This document shows positions 10,834-22,546 of a stretch of 64,000 nt of DNA, piece after piece. This DNA comes from Paralvinella palmiformis (taxonomy: Eukaryota > Annelida > Polychaeta > Terebellida > Alvinellidae): NCBI GenBank assembly GCA_025642065.1, contig JAODUP010000056.1:1-64000 (forward strand), in the 5' to 3' direction. The stretch's first letter is position 1. Each line of letters opens with the position of its first letter. A program made the translations under genes and the position numbers. The notes below the pieces were generated by a model. The model did not search any database and was not told the origin of the DNA. It saw only the letters and a program-made list of their open reading frames with translations.

Positions 10834-11059
10834 CTGAAGTGTGCCACTTATAATCCGTTTGCTTCCAGATGATCCAATAACAAGTACCAGGTTGTCATCT
10901 TTGTCTAACACAATCGTTGGACTCATCGAAGACATTGGACGCTTTCTTGGAACAATACCGTTACTAGGAGAGCCCGTGGTCTTATTGGTGGAAGAGAAAT
11001 TGTTCATTTGGTTGTTGAAGATGATTCCAGTTCTATTACCAACCACTTTACTTCCGAAG
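10834..11059 (-). CDS. GGT1: GGT exon I, substrate-binding loops
   Basis: The acceptor TTTTAG precedes C-TTC-GGA, completing the Tyr of INAYFGSKV across the junction. It encodes GIIFNNQMNNFSS, RPMSSMSPTIVLDKDDN and VIGSSGSKRIISGTLQ. The two serines of SSM bind the substrate carboxylate in the family. The position that is usually Asp in MDDF reads Asn here. The donor is GTAAGG. Confidence 0.88.
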
Positions 11060-11592
11060 CTAAAATAACGAATAGTGATAAAGACTGCTTTTATCTTTAT
11101 GTCCAGAATACCGTAGACGAATTGTTATTGGGATTTGAACATGATCCAGTTCTATACAAGGCAATTTTAAAAACTTCCGAAGCTAAAAGTTTACACGAAT
11201 AGTCCGTCGAAAACAAAGGTTTTTCAATCATCTTAAAACTGAATTTTTGTTAAAAACGAATATGGTTATTGTCTGTACTTTACACATAACACAGACCTCT
11301 ACACCAGCTCTGATATTAACATACGCTCTGTTTATTTTAAATGTGTACAGGTTGTGCTGGAAGACGACCCTAGGGTAAAGCATCTCCTGCAGCATACTTA
11401 AAGATGTAACCATTATTTTGTTCATTTGTATGTGTTGTGGTATGCTGCAATAAATTCTTTGACTTTGCCATAACTACCGTTTGTGATGCAGCACTTGGTT
11501 CCAACCGATCTCCATATTTGTTCTGTTTTGAGAAAATGCGCGGAGGCCTACGCAACCGATATCATTCCCGAACGTTCGCCGTTAATATAGCA
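11060..11592. other. GGT intron sequence upstream of the SINE
   Basis: Intronic sequence between exons I and H. The stretch 11579-11592 (CCGTTAATATAGCA) is the left TSD of the inverted SINE. Confidence 0.5.
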
Positions 11593-11793
11593 GATGATGA
11601 TGATGATTGATTGATTGATGTTTTACGGCCACTTTTGTGCACAAGGTAGGCTAAATGGGCCGAGCGACCTCCAAAAGTAATGAGACGAAGTGAAAGACGA
11701 AACAACCTTCAGATATGCCCACGCCGGGAATCGAACACGGTGGTAGTGACCTGTGGTCCAACACGCTACCGCTAGACCACGGAGGCGCCCTTT
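11593..11793 (-). mobile_element. tRNA-derived SINE (family 1), inverted, with TSD
   Basis: The reverse complement begins GGGCGCCTCCGTGGTCTAGC, has a B-box-like GTTCGATTC and ends TTTACGGCC... with a (TGAT)n-like tail at 11593-11620. It is flanked by CCGTTAATATAGCA (11579-11592) and CCGTTAATTATAGCA (11794-11808), a duplication with one indel. It sits in a GGT intron. Confidence 0.85.
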
Positions 11794-12241
11794 CCGTTAA
11801 TTATAGCACACTTGGTGTCTAAGTTGTCAGCCTATCAGTGTATGTTGGTCTAAATTGTTTATAAAACCTTTAGCCATTTGAAAATAATAAATGGACTGTG
11901 GACTCCAATAATAAACCATACGCTGTTCTTTCCAAAGTTTCACAGAAAATAAACTAATGGCCGGAGCATGATCAAAAGAATTTAGAAACATAGAATCACT
12001 AGAAAAATGAGTCATTTCATGATTTATACAAATACCAGATGTATGTTTAAATATAATTATGGCTTTATTTCTAAATGTTAAACCATGTGCGTGTTTTCAC
12101 CAAATGATAATAGAAGTACTAGGAAGTATTCTATTGGATAAGGCATGTCCATTGTCTCTAGGCAGGTGTTAAATGGATATATTGTTTTGGTTTGATCGAT
12201 CCCGAATACCCTGGAATAAGCTACTATACTGATGTACGTAC

Positions 12242-12429
12242 TATGCATTTATGGAACTAGATACGCTGACAGATATCCCATCTGGACCGTACACAGACAG
12301 ATGTGTAGTACCACTATCATTGGGTAATTCAGACGCTGACTCATAATCCTCAAAGTTTAGAACTTTCTCATCATTTATCTTAAACCTGGTCTCCTCTGCA
12401 TAACTGTTGGATCTGAGTCGTTCCACCCA
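12242..12429 (-). CDS. GGT1: GGT exon H, autoprocessing threonine
   Basis: The acceptor CTTATAG is followed in phase 0 by WVERLRSNSYAEETRFKIND and, further on, LPNDSGTTHLSVYGPDG. The Thr directly after SG is at the position where family members cleave into large and small subunits and then act as nucleophile. The donor GTACGT leaves TA, completing a Tyr codon in exon I. Confidence 0.88.
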
Positions 12430-13108
12430 CTATAAGATAAGATAACAATATCTGATGAGATGAATTCGATGGCAAAATACATTTGAACAAGAGTAACTTC
12501 ACTTACCAAGATAGAAAGAAATAGTTCATCCGTTCCAATACAAGACGATCGATTATATAAATTAGACTCCGGGAAAGTAACATAAATAGCAGCATATTGA
12601 AGAACAGGATGTCTCAGCAACAGTTATAGTAGCAATAATACAAACCGTTATGAATATTAATTAAATCAAAATTATAAAGCTAACATCTATCCGTGATATG
12701 CTCAAGATTCTTCGATATAACGCAGAATTAGGTAATCACTGTATATCCAATAAAATATCTTAGATATAAGTTTGTCATATGGTATTTGGTTTATGACAGG
12801 TTATTGCAATTCACTGACAATTAAATCATTCTAAATCTTAAAAGTAGAATGTAGCCTATTGCTAAAAGAACCATGTCACAAATAATGATAACTTGGTTGA
12901 ATTCGGATATTGGAATGGTGATTTGAAATTTATTTATATATTATTAATATTATATTACAATTTAGTTAGTTGTATGTAGGAACGATATTACTTGTTAGGT
13001 GATTTGATATTATACCACCAATAATTATCTTTATTTAGCTAAACGGTTTATATACGGTAATAATTAAATAACTAATTTACAAGTGTTACTCCGAGTATTG
13101 GTACCAAC

Positions 13109-13246
13109 CTCACTGATGGCAACAAAATCTTCATCACCGAGATAAGAACTTCTGCCGAAACCAAACTTCATCGCCTCCACAAGCCTGTGAGCCAAAAGGA
13201 CTTCTAGACGCCAAGGTGCTTCTATCTGAAGGCTTTACATTAAATC
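13109..13246 (-). pseudogene. GGT1: GGT exon G, frame broken by a 19-nt insertion
   Basis: The 5' part, joined in phase to the previous exon, reads GFNVKPSDRSTLA. The 3' part reads HRLVEAMKFGFGRSSYLGDE in another frame, matching the HR-VEAF-FAYA-R--LGD block of GGTs. Both parts are family-like, so the shift lies between them. The 19 bases at 13191-13209 are extra and are flanked by the direct repeat GCCAA (13191-13195 and 13210-13214). Removing them would restore one frame. A GT...CAG interval of 25 nt also exists here but is too short for a normal intron. Confidence 0.8.
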
Positions 13247-13568
13247 CTGTAGTTCAAAGAACGCCATAAATAAACACAGTTTACCATAATACAATGTCGT
13301 CCCACATAATGTCAGTTTGAATTTATCTTAACGTTTAATATACAATATAGTACTGCCATTAAACAGGCTTTTGTAATTGAACACTCTTGTTTTTCATTAT
13401 TGTAATTGCTGTTGTTGTTATGTAAAAATGTTCTCTGTCATTATCCCATTCCCTTGTGCGTTCAGCCATATATTTCCCTGACTGATATTCTCACATCTAC
13501 AACTGATTGACTTCTATATACAGTTTTATGCTTGGACATCAGTAGTATATTAAAATTGGACTGCATGT

Positions 13569-13656
13569 CTAATAAATTATCATAAGAAACGTAACGTAAA
13601 AACTTCGAAATATTATTATGTCTGTATGGCCTGGTTCTTATGACCTAATAAAAATA
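13569..13656 (+). repeat. LTR-derived direct repeat, left copy
   Basis: About 76 bases, including CATAAGAAACGTAAC and ATTATTATGTCTGTATG and ending CCTAATAAA, recur at 15892-15968 on the other side of the gypsy pol remnant. The position and the AATAAA suggest an R/U5-like piece of an LTR. Confidence 0.65.
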
Positions 13657-14861
13657 TTTTGTAGGTGATGATGTACGACCAGTGGAAAGTTCTGTAGAGG
13701 CAATTAAAAATGCCCCAGCTCCCACTAATGTGTCCCAGTTAAGATCATGGTTAGGAGTACTGCAGTATTATCATCAGTTTTTACCAGATTTAGCAACAGT
13801 TTTGAATCCGTTACACACACTGTACAAAAGAATGTTAAGTAGCATTGGTCTAGTGAGTTGTAAACAGGCATTCAAACAGTGTAAACATCAGGTGACAAGT
13901 GAAACGTTACTTGTACCTTACGATCCAAGTAAAATGTTACGGTTGGCATGCAATGCAAGTTCCTATGGGCTGGGCTCAATTTTGTTCCATAAGTTTGAAA
14001 ATGATGACGAACGACCTGTCAGTTATGCTCCCAGAACCATGAATAAGAGCGAGAGAAACAAAGCGCAAATGGAGCATGAGGCTTTGTCCCTAATATTTGG
14101 GGTAAACAAATTTCATGATTTTTTGTATGTCCAAATATTTACTTTGGTAATTGACCATAAGCCTTTGTTGTCTATTCTTGGACCAAAATCTGGAGTACCT
14201 AATATGGCGGCTGCCAGAATTCAGCGATGGGCATTGTTACTATCGGCTTACGATTACGATATTGAATATAGAAACTCATCCTCTCGTGCCAACTGTGATG
14301 CTCTATCAAGATTACCAAACCCTGACTCAGGTAGTGGGGGCATGGAAGGTCAAGTGTTTCCAGTTAAGCTGTTAGATGCTAATTTTCCTGTGTTGGCAGA
14401 GGATTTTACAAAAGGAACTAAAGTAGATTCAATTTTAAGCAAAGTGTGAACAGGGTTGGGTGTTATGCGGTGTTAGAGTAGTAATTCCTAAAAAGGTTTT
14501 AAGATGAACTACATTGGGAACATCCTGATCTATTTTCTTATTCTTGTCGATACTTACTCACAGTGGGTAGAAGGTAAATGCCTATGCAAAAGACATTAGT
14601 CCACAAAACTATTGATGGGTTGAGATAGATTTTTGCCCAGCAGTTGTTTGCCCGAACAGTTGGTATCTGATAAAGGATCACAGTTCATTGCCCATGAATT
14701 TAAGGAATTTATTATATATTATACAAAATGGCATTAAACATATTAGAATTGCGTCGTATCATCCGGCAATGAGATTACTGAAGGAAAGTTTCACCAAACA
14801 GGTTCTAGAAAGTAACAGTGAGTGTACTGAAACACACAATTGTAGATTTCCGGTTAAGATG

Positions 14862-14901
<40 letters not shown>

Positions 14902-15560
14902 TGTGACATTTATATAGCGCCCTATTCAGCTAGAAGCTGCTTTAATACCCTTTACAATATTATTATCCCTGACTCAGACCTATTTCGACCCAGCACATAT
15001 CTCAACTCCCAAGGGAGCATACAACGGACGCTGCCATTATAGGCGCATAGCGTTACTCAAACACATAGCCATCGCGTCCTGTCAGGTACTCTCATTTTAT
15101 GGATGAGTGAAGCAGTAGCCATATGAAAGCATTGCAGCTCACAGAGCCTCGAACCCGCGATCGTTCGGCTACGAGTCCTGCGCTCTACTGACTGTGCTAT
15201 CATAGTACCACGGGGCTTAGTCAGAAGAGTTGCTCATGAAGCGACAACTGAGCATTAGACTAAATTTAGTTAAACCGGATGTGACTAAGTTAATCAACAA
15301 AAAGCAGGAATTTCAGAATGTTCAGTTTGATAGAATTAGAAAGAGTGGGAGAATTTGTATGTTGGTGATGTGGTGAGAGTGAAACACACAAGAGCACAAT
15401 CGAAAACAGACAAATGGTTATTTGGTTCTATAATTGAAGTGAAGGGACTTAGAAATTATGTTGTGAAAATATTAAAGATTTTGAAGACGCAAGCATTTTA
15501 TGTTTACAAGAACTGATAATTTCCCTCACAGTTTCTCATTTTCAAAACAGGTTGTTAACA
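13657..15560 (+). mobile_element. Ty3/gypsy LTR retrotransposon remnant (RT tail, RNase H, integrase)
   Basis: An open frame at 13682-14449 begins in the RT connection region (QLRSWLGVLQYYHQFLPDLA). It runs through RNase H (LACNASSYGLGSILF, then LVIDHKPLLSI) and ends at ANCDALSRLP. The catalytic Asp of the usual DAS is Asn here. Beyond 14449 only broken integrase pieces remain: LVDTYSQWVEG (about 14535), LVSDKGSQFIAHEF (about 14660), RIASYHPA (about 14747), and a C-terminal DVVRVKHTRAQSKTDKWLFG (about 15367-15430). Gag, protease and most of RT are missing. It sits in the large GGT intron and is interrupted by a SINE. Confidence 0.85.
14857..15218 (-). mobile_element. tRNA-derived SINE (family 3) inserted in the gypsy remnant
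   Basis: On the minus strand the head has a tRNA-like A box (TAGCACAGTCAGTAGAGCG) and a B box (GGTTCGAGGCT at about 15145). The body ends in the common invertebrate block GGGCGCTATATAAATGTCAC and a (TTA)n tail, seen as (ATA)n at 14861-14898. It separates two parts of the integrase region. Confidence 0.75.
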
Positions 15561-15891
15561 ACTGTAAATGACAGTTTAGTGAATAATACAGCAATTAGTG
15601 TAAATTCTGAACAAACCTCCCTAGTTTTTACCAGATAGTTGATAACGCCAATAATTTTAATGATAAAAGTGAACCTGATCAAATTCTTGTGAAGCAGAAA
15701 ACTTCCATTTCTCCTAGAGTTTTGAGATGATCAAGTAGGGAATGAAAACCAGTACAGGGGTTAATTAGTGAGTAAACCTTTCGTAAAAAACGATGCAACC
15801 ATTTTGTGTATTTGGTGTATGTATTAGGATTATTACTGAATTGTATAAAAAGACAAATCTTGTTTTAAAAAGGGGAAAGCAGTGTAATATA

Positions 15892-15968
15892 TTTTCATAA
15901 GAAACGTAACATAAAACTATCGAAATATTATTATGTCTGTATGACCAGGTTCAATGACCTAATAAATA
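15892..15968 (+). repeat. LTR-derived direct repeat, right copy
   Basis: See the left copy at 13569-13656. This one also ends GACCTAATAAA. Confidence 0.65.
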
Positions 15969-16229
15969 CACTTCCGGCTAAAACTATGGAAAGGTCAACG
16001 TATTGTTTTAGCCATTTGTTTAAAATATATTATAGAACGCTGGGGGGGGGTTGATTCTTGATCTATTTAGGCCAGATCTGATTCTTTTTGTCTGCGATCT
16101 AATCTGGTCGATTTTAAAATTACAGTTTTTAGAAAATCCCTATTTTAGTTGATATTCAGCGCCTTCATAAATATTACAGTGTCTCTGAATTACTAATGGA
16201 TAATCTTTACATATATTGCATACAACAGG

Positions 16230-17000
16230 TGTGTTTGCATAATATATTTAAACTTTTCAAGAGACGACGCATTTCAAATATCTACCGGTAACGTATTCCT
16301 TGAAATTGCTTTAAAAGGTAGTGAATGCAGTCTTCGAATAATTGGCCTAATATGATAACATTTTCCAGTATTTGTCACTATGCGAGCTGCACTATTCTGA
16401 ATTCGATGAAGGCGATTGATGTTATAATCAGATATGCCATATAACAGGGAGTTACAATACTTTATACGAGATGTAACAAAGGCACGGACTACAGTTACAA
16501 GTGCTTCTTGTGTCAGGAATCCTGTTAAACAGTAGATATTCTTAATACGTTAGAAGCCAGTTAGGCATGCTGGTGTGACATATTCATACATGTTAATACA
16601 TTGGTCAAAAATAACACCTAGATTTTTTACTTACCCATTAGAGATAATCGAAGGTGCACCCATCTGTAATGCTAGTGTCTGGGGATTTAACACAATGTAG
16701 TGATACCAAATATATATTTATTTTATTATTATCAACGTTTAGAAGATTTTGAGACATTCATAGCCGAATTTCAGTAATAAAATGTTCTAAATTCTTCAAG
16801 GAAGATAAAAAATTAACTCATTGTCAGGATCAAGTGATATATACATCTGTGTGTCATCAACATTCAAGTGATATTTAACGCCATATCGCTGCGCAATGAC
16901 CCCAAGAGGACGGGTTTACATTGAGAAAACCAGAGGACCAAGAATAGAACCCTGTAGTACACCAGATAACAAAAACTGAACGGCGGATAAAATACCATGA
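16230..17000 (-). mobile_element. CR1-like LINE fragment 1 (RT palm to C-terminus)
   Basis: The minus strand reads GVLQGSILGPLVFS, then YHLNVDDTQMYISLDPDNEL (the polymerase active site, normally YADD or FADD) and further on LYGISDYNINRLHRIQNSAA followed by ARIVTNTGKCYHI. Frameshifts separate the blocks. The same blocks are found in fragment 2 at 42790-44190. Confidence 0.8.
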
Positions 17001-18801
17001 ACAGATATTCTCTGGAGAAGTTGAAATCGTACTTCACCTAATTACTCTGAAATTAATCGATAAAACGTAGGCTACAGATGTTTACTAAACTAACAAAGTT
17101 ACGGCGTTTTTTAAGTTTCATACACATAGAGATATCATGATTTGATTGTTTTATGTCCTGAATGATTAAAAATTAGACTTTATGAAAGTGAAGAAAGAAC
17201 ACAATGGTCCACATATGGCGAACATATCGCATCAAACGGAAGAATGGCGTTGTTTATTAATAAAAGTACGCTCTGTTTCCAAAAATAAACATCAACAGTT
17301 ACTAGTATTTGCAGATCTGAGAAAATATTTAAAGAAAAACGAACTAGCCTTATATAAACAATTTTTATCTGACCATCTGTTTACTTTTAAAGATGTCATC
17401 AGTCAGAATCAAGGCGCAAATATTATCTTGAATATTTATATTTGTTAAGGGATCTTCTGTCTGAAATACGTCTTTGTGTTTTCCTGATGAATCTCTCACG
17501 TCATGTATAATTAAGTGATGCTTGTCAGCCACGCTAATTTGTCTAATTACTTATTATAAATGTTATTTGCGTGTCAGGTGTAATGTGCGATAGATTATTT
17601 ACAGAGAATACCAGCAAGTTCTCATTGTTTGATAATGAAATGCATGGCCACTATATCGGGGAGCATTTAGATCGCGGATTCCTTCAATTTCGGAAGGGTT
17701 TGGAGCCATAATAGGAGTTTGATGAGGTCTGTCGAACAAAAGCAATACGTCCAAATTCTTTAAATATCGTGCTTATCATTGCCCTTTGTAAATGGCGGAG
17801 GATTTTCAGCCAACGACAGCACAGTGTATAGCACTTTAACATCTGATCATCAAATATGGTCAATTTTGTCAGTACCAAGGCTTTATATTGATTATGAAAA
17901 CTTCCGGGATTTGTGACAGTTAATGTAGCCATCGCGTATAGCATAGTTGTCGTACAGGACTTTTATGTTCTTCTTTTATTGATATTTCACTGAATGATTT
18001 ACGGATGTTGACAACTTTGATTCAAAGCAAGCGGACTACTTTCATGAAAAGAACAGTTCCTCATAATTTCAGGCCCAAAACAAATATTCTCACACATATT
18101 GACATATTGAATATTTCAGACTATTAATGGTCTGCGGGCACCGCCATTTTGAAGCCAGACAGAGGCCACACACTCCTAAAATCTAACGTCACTTAGTACA
18201 AGCTCTTTGTATTAACCAGTTATAACAATGTAAACAGGAGTCAGTCAGAAATGTATTTCCCGAAAAAAAAAACGTATTTATGATTATTACAGAATAGTTG
18301 GTCCAATCAGTCTCGAATTTTACTAAAATGGCTAAAGAAAACTATAAAGTGAAATTGATGATGGGTAATGTTTTTGAATTACCTTTATAAGCATTACACA
18401 TTTAAGTCATATTATCTCAGCTAAACTGTTCCTTTAAGGTTTTGTCAAAAGTCATAATACAGCTCATTGGTCTTTAGTATAACGACCTCGGTGTGTCTGG
18501 TTTGTTCTTAAGGAGAAAACGAATGACGTAATAGGGACGTTACTATGATTAGGTCGTCTAAATTTTTACGATGATAGTAAAGTAGCAAAGCAGTTCTTAA
18601 TTAAATACTGATATTAATAGGCATACATTTAGTCCTTTTAGGAACGATTCCCCAAAACCGTTATAAAAAGTGGTCGTAAAACATCAACCATCGTCATTAT
18701 CATCATCATCATCATCAAAACAGTTATGGGGGCGATATTCTAAATAGGAATAAATCAATTCAAGCGGATGCCACTTTTCATATTAGAAACCAGACACTCA
18801 C
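17001..18801. other. GGT intron sequence
   Basis: Intronic. An 88-codon frame at 17182-17448 has no recognisable domain. At 18660-18715, GTGGTCGTAAAACATCAACC with (ATC)n matches the tail of SINE family 1. The block GCCATTTTGAAGCCAGACAG at 18149 recurs near 20183. Confidence 0.4.
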
Positions 18802-18954
18802 CATTCATAATATTTAGAATATAATACATGACAACAGCGCTAGAAGGTGGCGGAGGACCATATAACTTGTACCCTCCATTTGACAGTGTTACCTCTATCG
18901 GTTTCTTCCACAGCGGGGTATAATTCTGTAAATCTTCTTGGATTATATTCCCGC
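18802..18954 (-). CDS. GGT1: GGT exon F
   Basis: The acceptor TTTTACAG joins in phase to give GGNIIQEDLQNYTPLWKKPI, then LYGPPPPSSAVVMYYILNI. This matches the GG--T-EDL--Y and P-APLSGPVL-LILNIL region of GGTs. The donor is GTGAGT after AAT-G. Confidence 0.88.
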
Positions 18955-19567
18955 CTGTAAAATAAACTTTGCACCGAAATACTCACAAATACACACTTAC
19001 AGGATTCCTACTTAATATAACTTCAGAAACTAGATACTATAAACTCAAATGAAATATCAAGAAATGTATATAAATATATATTTATTTTAGGTCCATTTCT
19101 TTTGATACTCCTAAAATAATTCAAAAGCTTTTAGGTGATAGAAGATTATATCATTTTATGACTCGAAAGACTTTTTAAATTTTCTTATGTGTTTCTAATA
19201 CTTTATATGTCAATTAACGCTTTATTTGGGTTATTCTATAACCAAATAATTGCTTACGGTCAGGAGTTTTTATCGTTTCAAACCACGGCTTCCAATTACA
19301 CAACCCTTTTTACCACCCATTTATAAGATCTTGTGTATTATTATTTCACCAAATAATATCGACGTCATCTGACCACAAAACTTAACCAAGTTAAGTACAG
19401 GCGCACGCAACGTGCATCTTCTAAGGCTGAACATTTAAGATTACTTTGTCATTTAATGCTGCCAACGACTCCTAACCAGTCGAATAGTCTGAGGTGTATT
19501 AAATATCGGAACGATTTGGTCAACATTTGCAACACATAGCAGCAGCATTGTTAGACTGATGACATAC

Positions 19568-19728
19568 CTTCATCCTGGATATCTCTAACAACATCCTCAG
19601 CCACTGAGCCATTATAAAATGTATTTGGTCCTTCTTCTGCAATACGTCTTAGAGTTTTGGCATAAGTTGATCTCTTTATGATGTCACCCTCTTTCACAAG
19701 GCTACCATCAGACTTTGTTAAAAGATTT
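19568..19728 (-). CDS. GGT1: GGT exon E
   Basis: The acceptor CTTCAG is followed by LLTKSDGSLVKEGDIIKRST, then IAEEGPNTFYNGSVAEDVV. It corresponds to the L-DTLE-IA-EGA-AFYNG segment. The donor is GTATGT. Confidence 0.88.
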
Positions 19729-20269
19729 CTGAAGGAAAGAGAACCGGGTGGCCATTATCGACCCTAGGAAGATTATATTCACGATGTTGGACGTTTTCAA
19801 TCAACCAATAACCTGAACTAAGAGTTTGTTAAATGTTTTGAAATTAACTAATTAACTAATTACAGGATGATCCTTTGGACAAGGTGACCGGTTATTGCAA
19901 ACGTTTTAGTTTGCCATAGTTTCTACAGTAAAGAACCACTTGCAAGAACACAAACTATACGAATTATCCTATAAAATAGAATGTATTTGGCTGATAATAA
20001 GATACGTTCTATTGTAGTATGCTTGATGCATATTAAACTGTTTAGTTCACTTTCATTTCAAACCTTAAGGACTAATGTAAATATGCACTCACAAATTATT
20101 TATATTGTGTCAAAATATGAACAAAATCAACAATATTTAATAATTCTTTTCAAAGTGATGGTAAATCGCTTCTAACGCGGCCATTTTGAAACCAGACAGA
20201 AACTGGATCTTCCAGAAATCTGATGTCACTAGGTAAAACCTGTTTGCATGAGGATGACTTAGCCTGAAT

Positions 20270-21190
20270 ATCTATGACCTGATTCTATCTAGATTAACTA
20301 ATTGGAACACTATCAATACCATACTGAAGTACAGGGGCATACACTGACTTCCATAGATAAGATCTTACAGTAGATATAGCACCAATGCCCATTCGTCCAA
20401 ATTATAAAATGACTGTCTACATTTTCTGTTCTTAATGTGATTCTGGCAATTGTGATCTGTTGTAAATATTATTCCCAGTATTTCAAGATGGTCATCATTT
20501 GTTATTTTGGATGAACTTAAAACACGGTTCAGGTTTACACCTAAAACATTTCTTGCCCACAGCCATACATTTGGTTTTCTTGATGCCGACGTTAAATCCT
20601 ACTTCAACTGTAAGTTTAACATATAGTTATAAGTCTTTGTAAACCAATGGTGCTTGAACAAAATAATGTAACGTCATTAGCATAAGGAAATGAGTTTTAT
20701 TTTAAATTACCAATAGATACACCGCAGCAATCTCCTTGCAATTATAATAGTAGGTCATTGATAAAAATATTAAAAATAAATGGAGACAAAGTGCTGCCTT
20801 GTCTGATACCTTTAGAAATGGTGAAATACCCATTAAAATTATTTTGCCACTTAACGGCTGCTTATAAATTACGATACTATATGTAACACAATAACCAGTG
20901 ATTAAAATCAATAGGTTTGTGGTACAGGGATGTATGCCAAATATTGTCAAGCCTTGATTCTTATAATACATAATAATATCGGATATAAACACAAAGTGCC
21001 CCAGAACTTCCCTAAAATCAAACTGACTTTTAGATATGTTGACTTGGAGTATATTAACATAGATTCAAGTAACTTAGAGAATACAGTATACTGATAGTGA
21101 TAGCCATGTAATTATCTGACTGGTTAGTACTAAGTGTCGGCTTTTTAAGAATGAGCACAATAACACCGTGACAAAAAGAAGATGGGACTC
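20270..21190 (-). mobile_element. LINE reverse transcriptase fragment
   Basis: The minus strand reads FCHGVIVLILKKP (about 21170), then GIRQGSTLSPFIFNIFINDL (about 20730-20790) and SFPYANDVTLFCSS (about 20650-20695). These are RT motifs B and C, with Asn in place of the first active-site Asp. A remnant of a C-terminal block follows. It lies in a GGT intron and is broken by stops. Confidence 0.8.
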
Positions 21191-21471
21191 AGCTATGAGA
21201 AATTATGATAGAGACAGAGGCGTAGACATTGGTGGATGGGGGAAATTTCCCCTCCCAGGGACGGTAAACATTGACTTCGCCAAAGCCAAGTTGGCGCTGA
21301 ATAAGAGCTCTTTTTGTTATAAATAGAACAAATAGATTATTGATCGGTTGATAAACAAATGCGTGTATTTTCACATTTTTCTGAAGTCCGTCAGATTTCA
21401 GTTATTAGTCTAACATCCAAGGATGCTATGATACCCATAGCTAATTTTATCAGGTGAGTATAATGACTAAC

Positions 21472-21664
21472 CTTAGGTTAGGATGTTCCATGATGCTAGT
21501 CTTATCGGTCTCAACAACATATTGAAGGAACTTATTTACCATAAACCCTTCTTCACTCATACGAATGGCTGGTTCAACCAGTTGTGACCATGGTAACGTG
21601 CCATAACGCTTATGGGCTTCGGCGTATCCGGCAATTTGTCCAGGTACAGCGATGGACAGACCAC
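21472..21664 (-). CDS. GGT1: GGT exon D
   Basis: The acceptor TATTCAG is followed by GGLSIAVPGQIAGYAEAHKR and, later, LPWSQLVEPAIRMSEEGF and KTSIMEHPNL. It matches the GGLSVAVPGE-RGYE-AH-R-G-LPW region. The donor is GTTAGT. Confidence 0.9.
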
Positions 21665-21767
21665 CTGAATATATATAAATACGGTGTGTGTGTCATGTTT
21701 TGTACTTTACCTGTTTAACTAACTGTTTATTGCATTTAACATCTAACTGAATAATATCTATCTTTAC

Positions 21768-21844
21768 CTTCAACAGATATTTCACCTGTAGCAAACAGTG
21801 GTGCCACCTCTCGGCTTATTAACGTTGTAACTTCTTTTTTCTTT
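21768..21844 (-). CDS. GGT1: GGT exon C, small exon with the substrate Arg
   Basis: A 77-nt exon. The acceptor GGATTAG and donor GTAAAG bracket KEVTTLISREVAPLFATGEI. The Arg of SREVAP aligns with the Arg that binds the glutamyl carboxylate in studied GGTs. Confidence 0.85.
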
Positions 21845-22420
21845 CTAATCCAATATAAAAACTATAAAAAGTTTTTCATATATCACTAATGAAACACACA
21901 CACACACATATTTACTGTTTTATAAATTTAATTATATCTACGTGTCAGAGATGCCGGTTTTGGATAGAAAATAGACAGGAATGACGGTAGCAGAGAAGGT
22001 ACTTCAGAATATACGTTCCGCTAAATAAAACAATTACGGACCCAGATCTCAACGGTACTTGTATATAACTCAGCTAATATAATCGAACTTTGTAAATATA
22101 TAAGACGTGTTTATTAGTGGTCGAAAAATTTTATTATATATTTTGACTAGTGTTTTGTTAGCGAATAAAATATGATATTTTAGTTTTCTTTACTATCGTC
22201 ACATTCTGAACTAGGCATGATATATTTAGGCAAATGATTTATTTTTGGAGCTGTGTTCAAATTTGGTAACCGATTAAATCGTACAAATCCTATCGTATCA
22301 CAGGTGTGCACTTGTTCATTTTTACGAACTAAATAAAAACAAAAATGTACACGCTGAAGAAATACACTTATAAATAATTAACGGCGAGTTATCAAAGGTA
22401 ATCCCTTATTTATCACCCAC

Positions 22421-22546
22421 CTGTCGTGGATGGTCATGAAGAAGCCTCCACCGATGCCAGTACTAGGACAGTGCACCACTCCGAGACAAAACAATGTCGC
22501 TATCGCCGCATCCATGGAACTTCCTCGATATTTGGCGAGGATCTCT
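22421..22546 (-). CDS. GGT1: GGT exon B
   Basis: The acceptor ATTCCAG joins AC to A-GAG, giving EILAKYRGSSMDAAIATLFC, then HCPSTGIGGGFFMTIHD. This matches the family's G-SAVDAAIA and H-MGIGGG blocks. The donor is GTGGGT. Confidence 0.9.

Noticed and set aside
13682..14449. 255-codon plus-strand frame as a host gene
   Set aside because: The content is RT-RNase H of a Ty3/gypsy element, with no start context or splice sites, in a GGT intron.
17182..17448. 88-codon plus-strand frame in a GGT intron
   Set aside because: No recognisable domain, splice sites or family similarity; length is compatible with chance.
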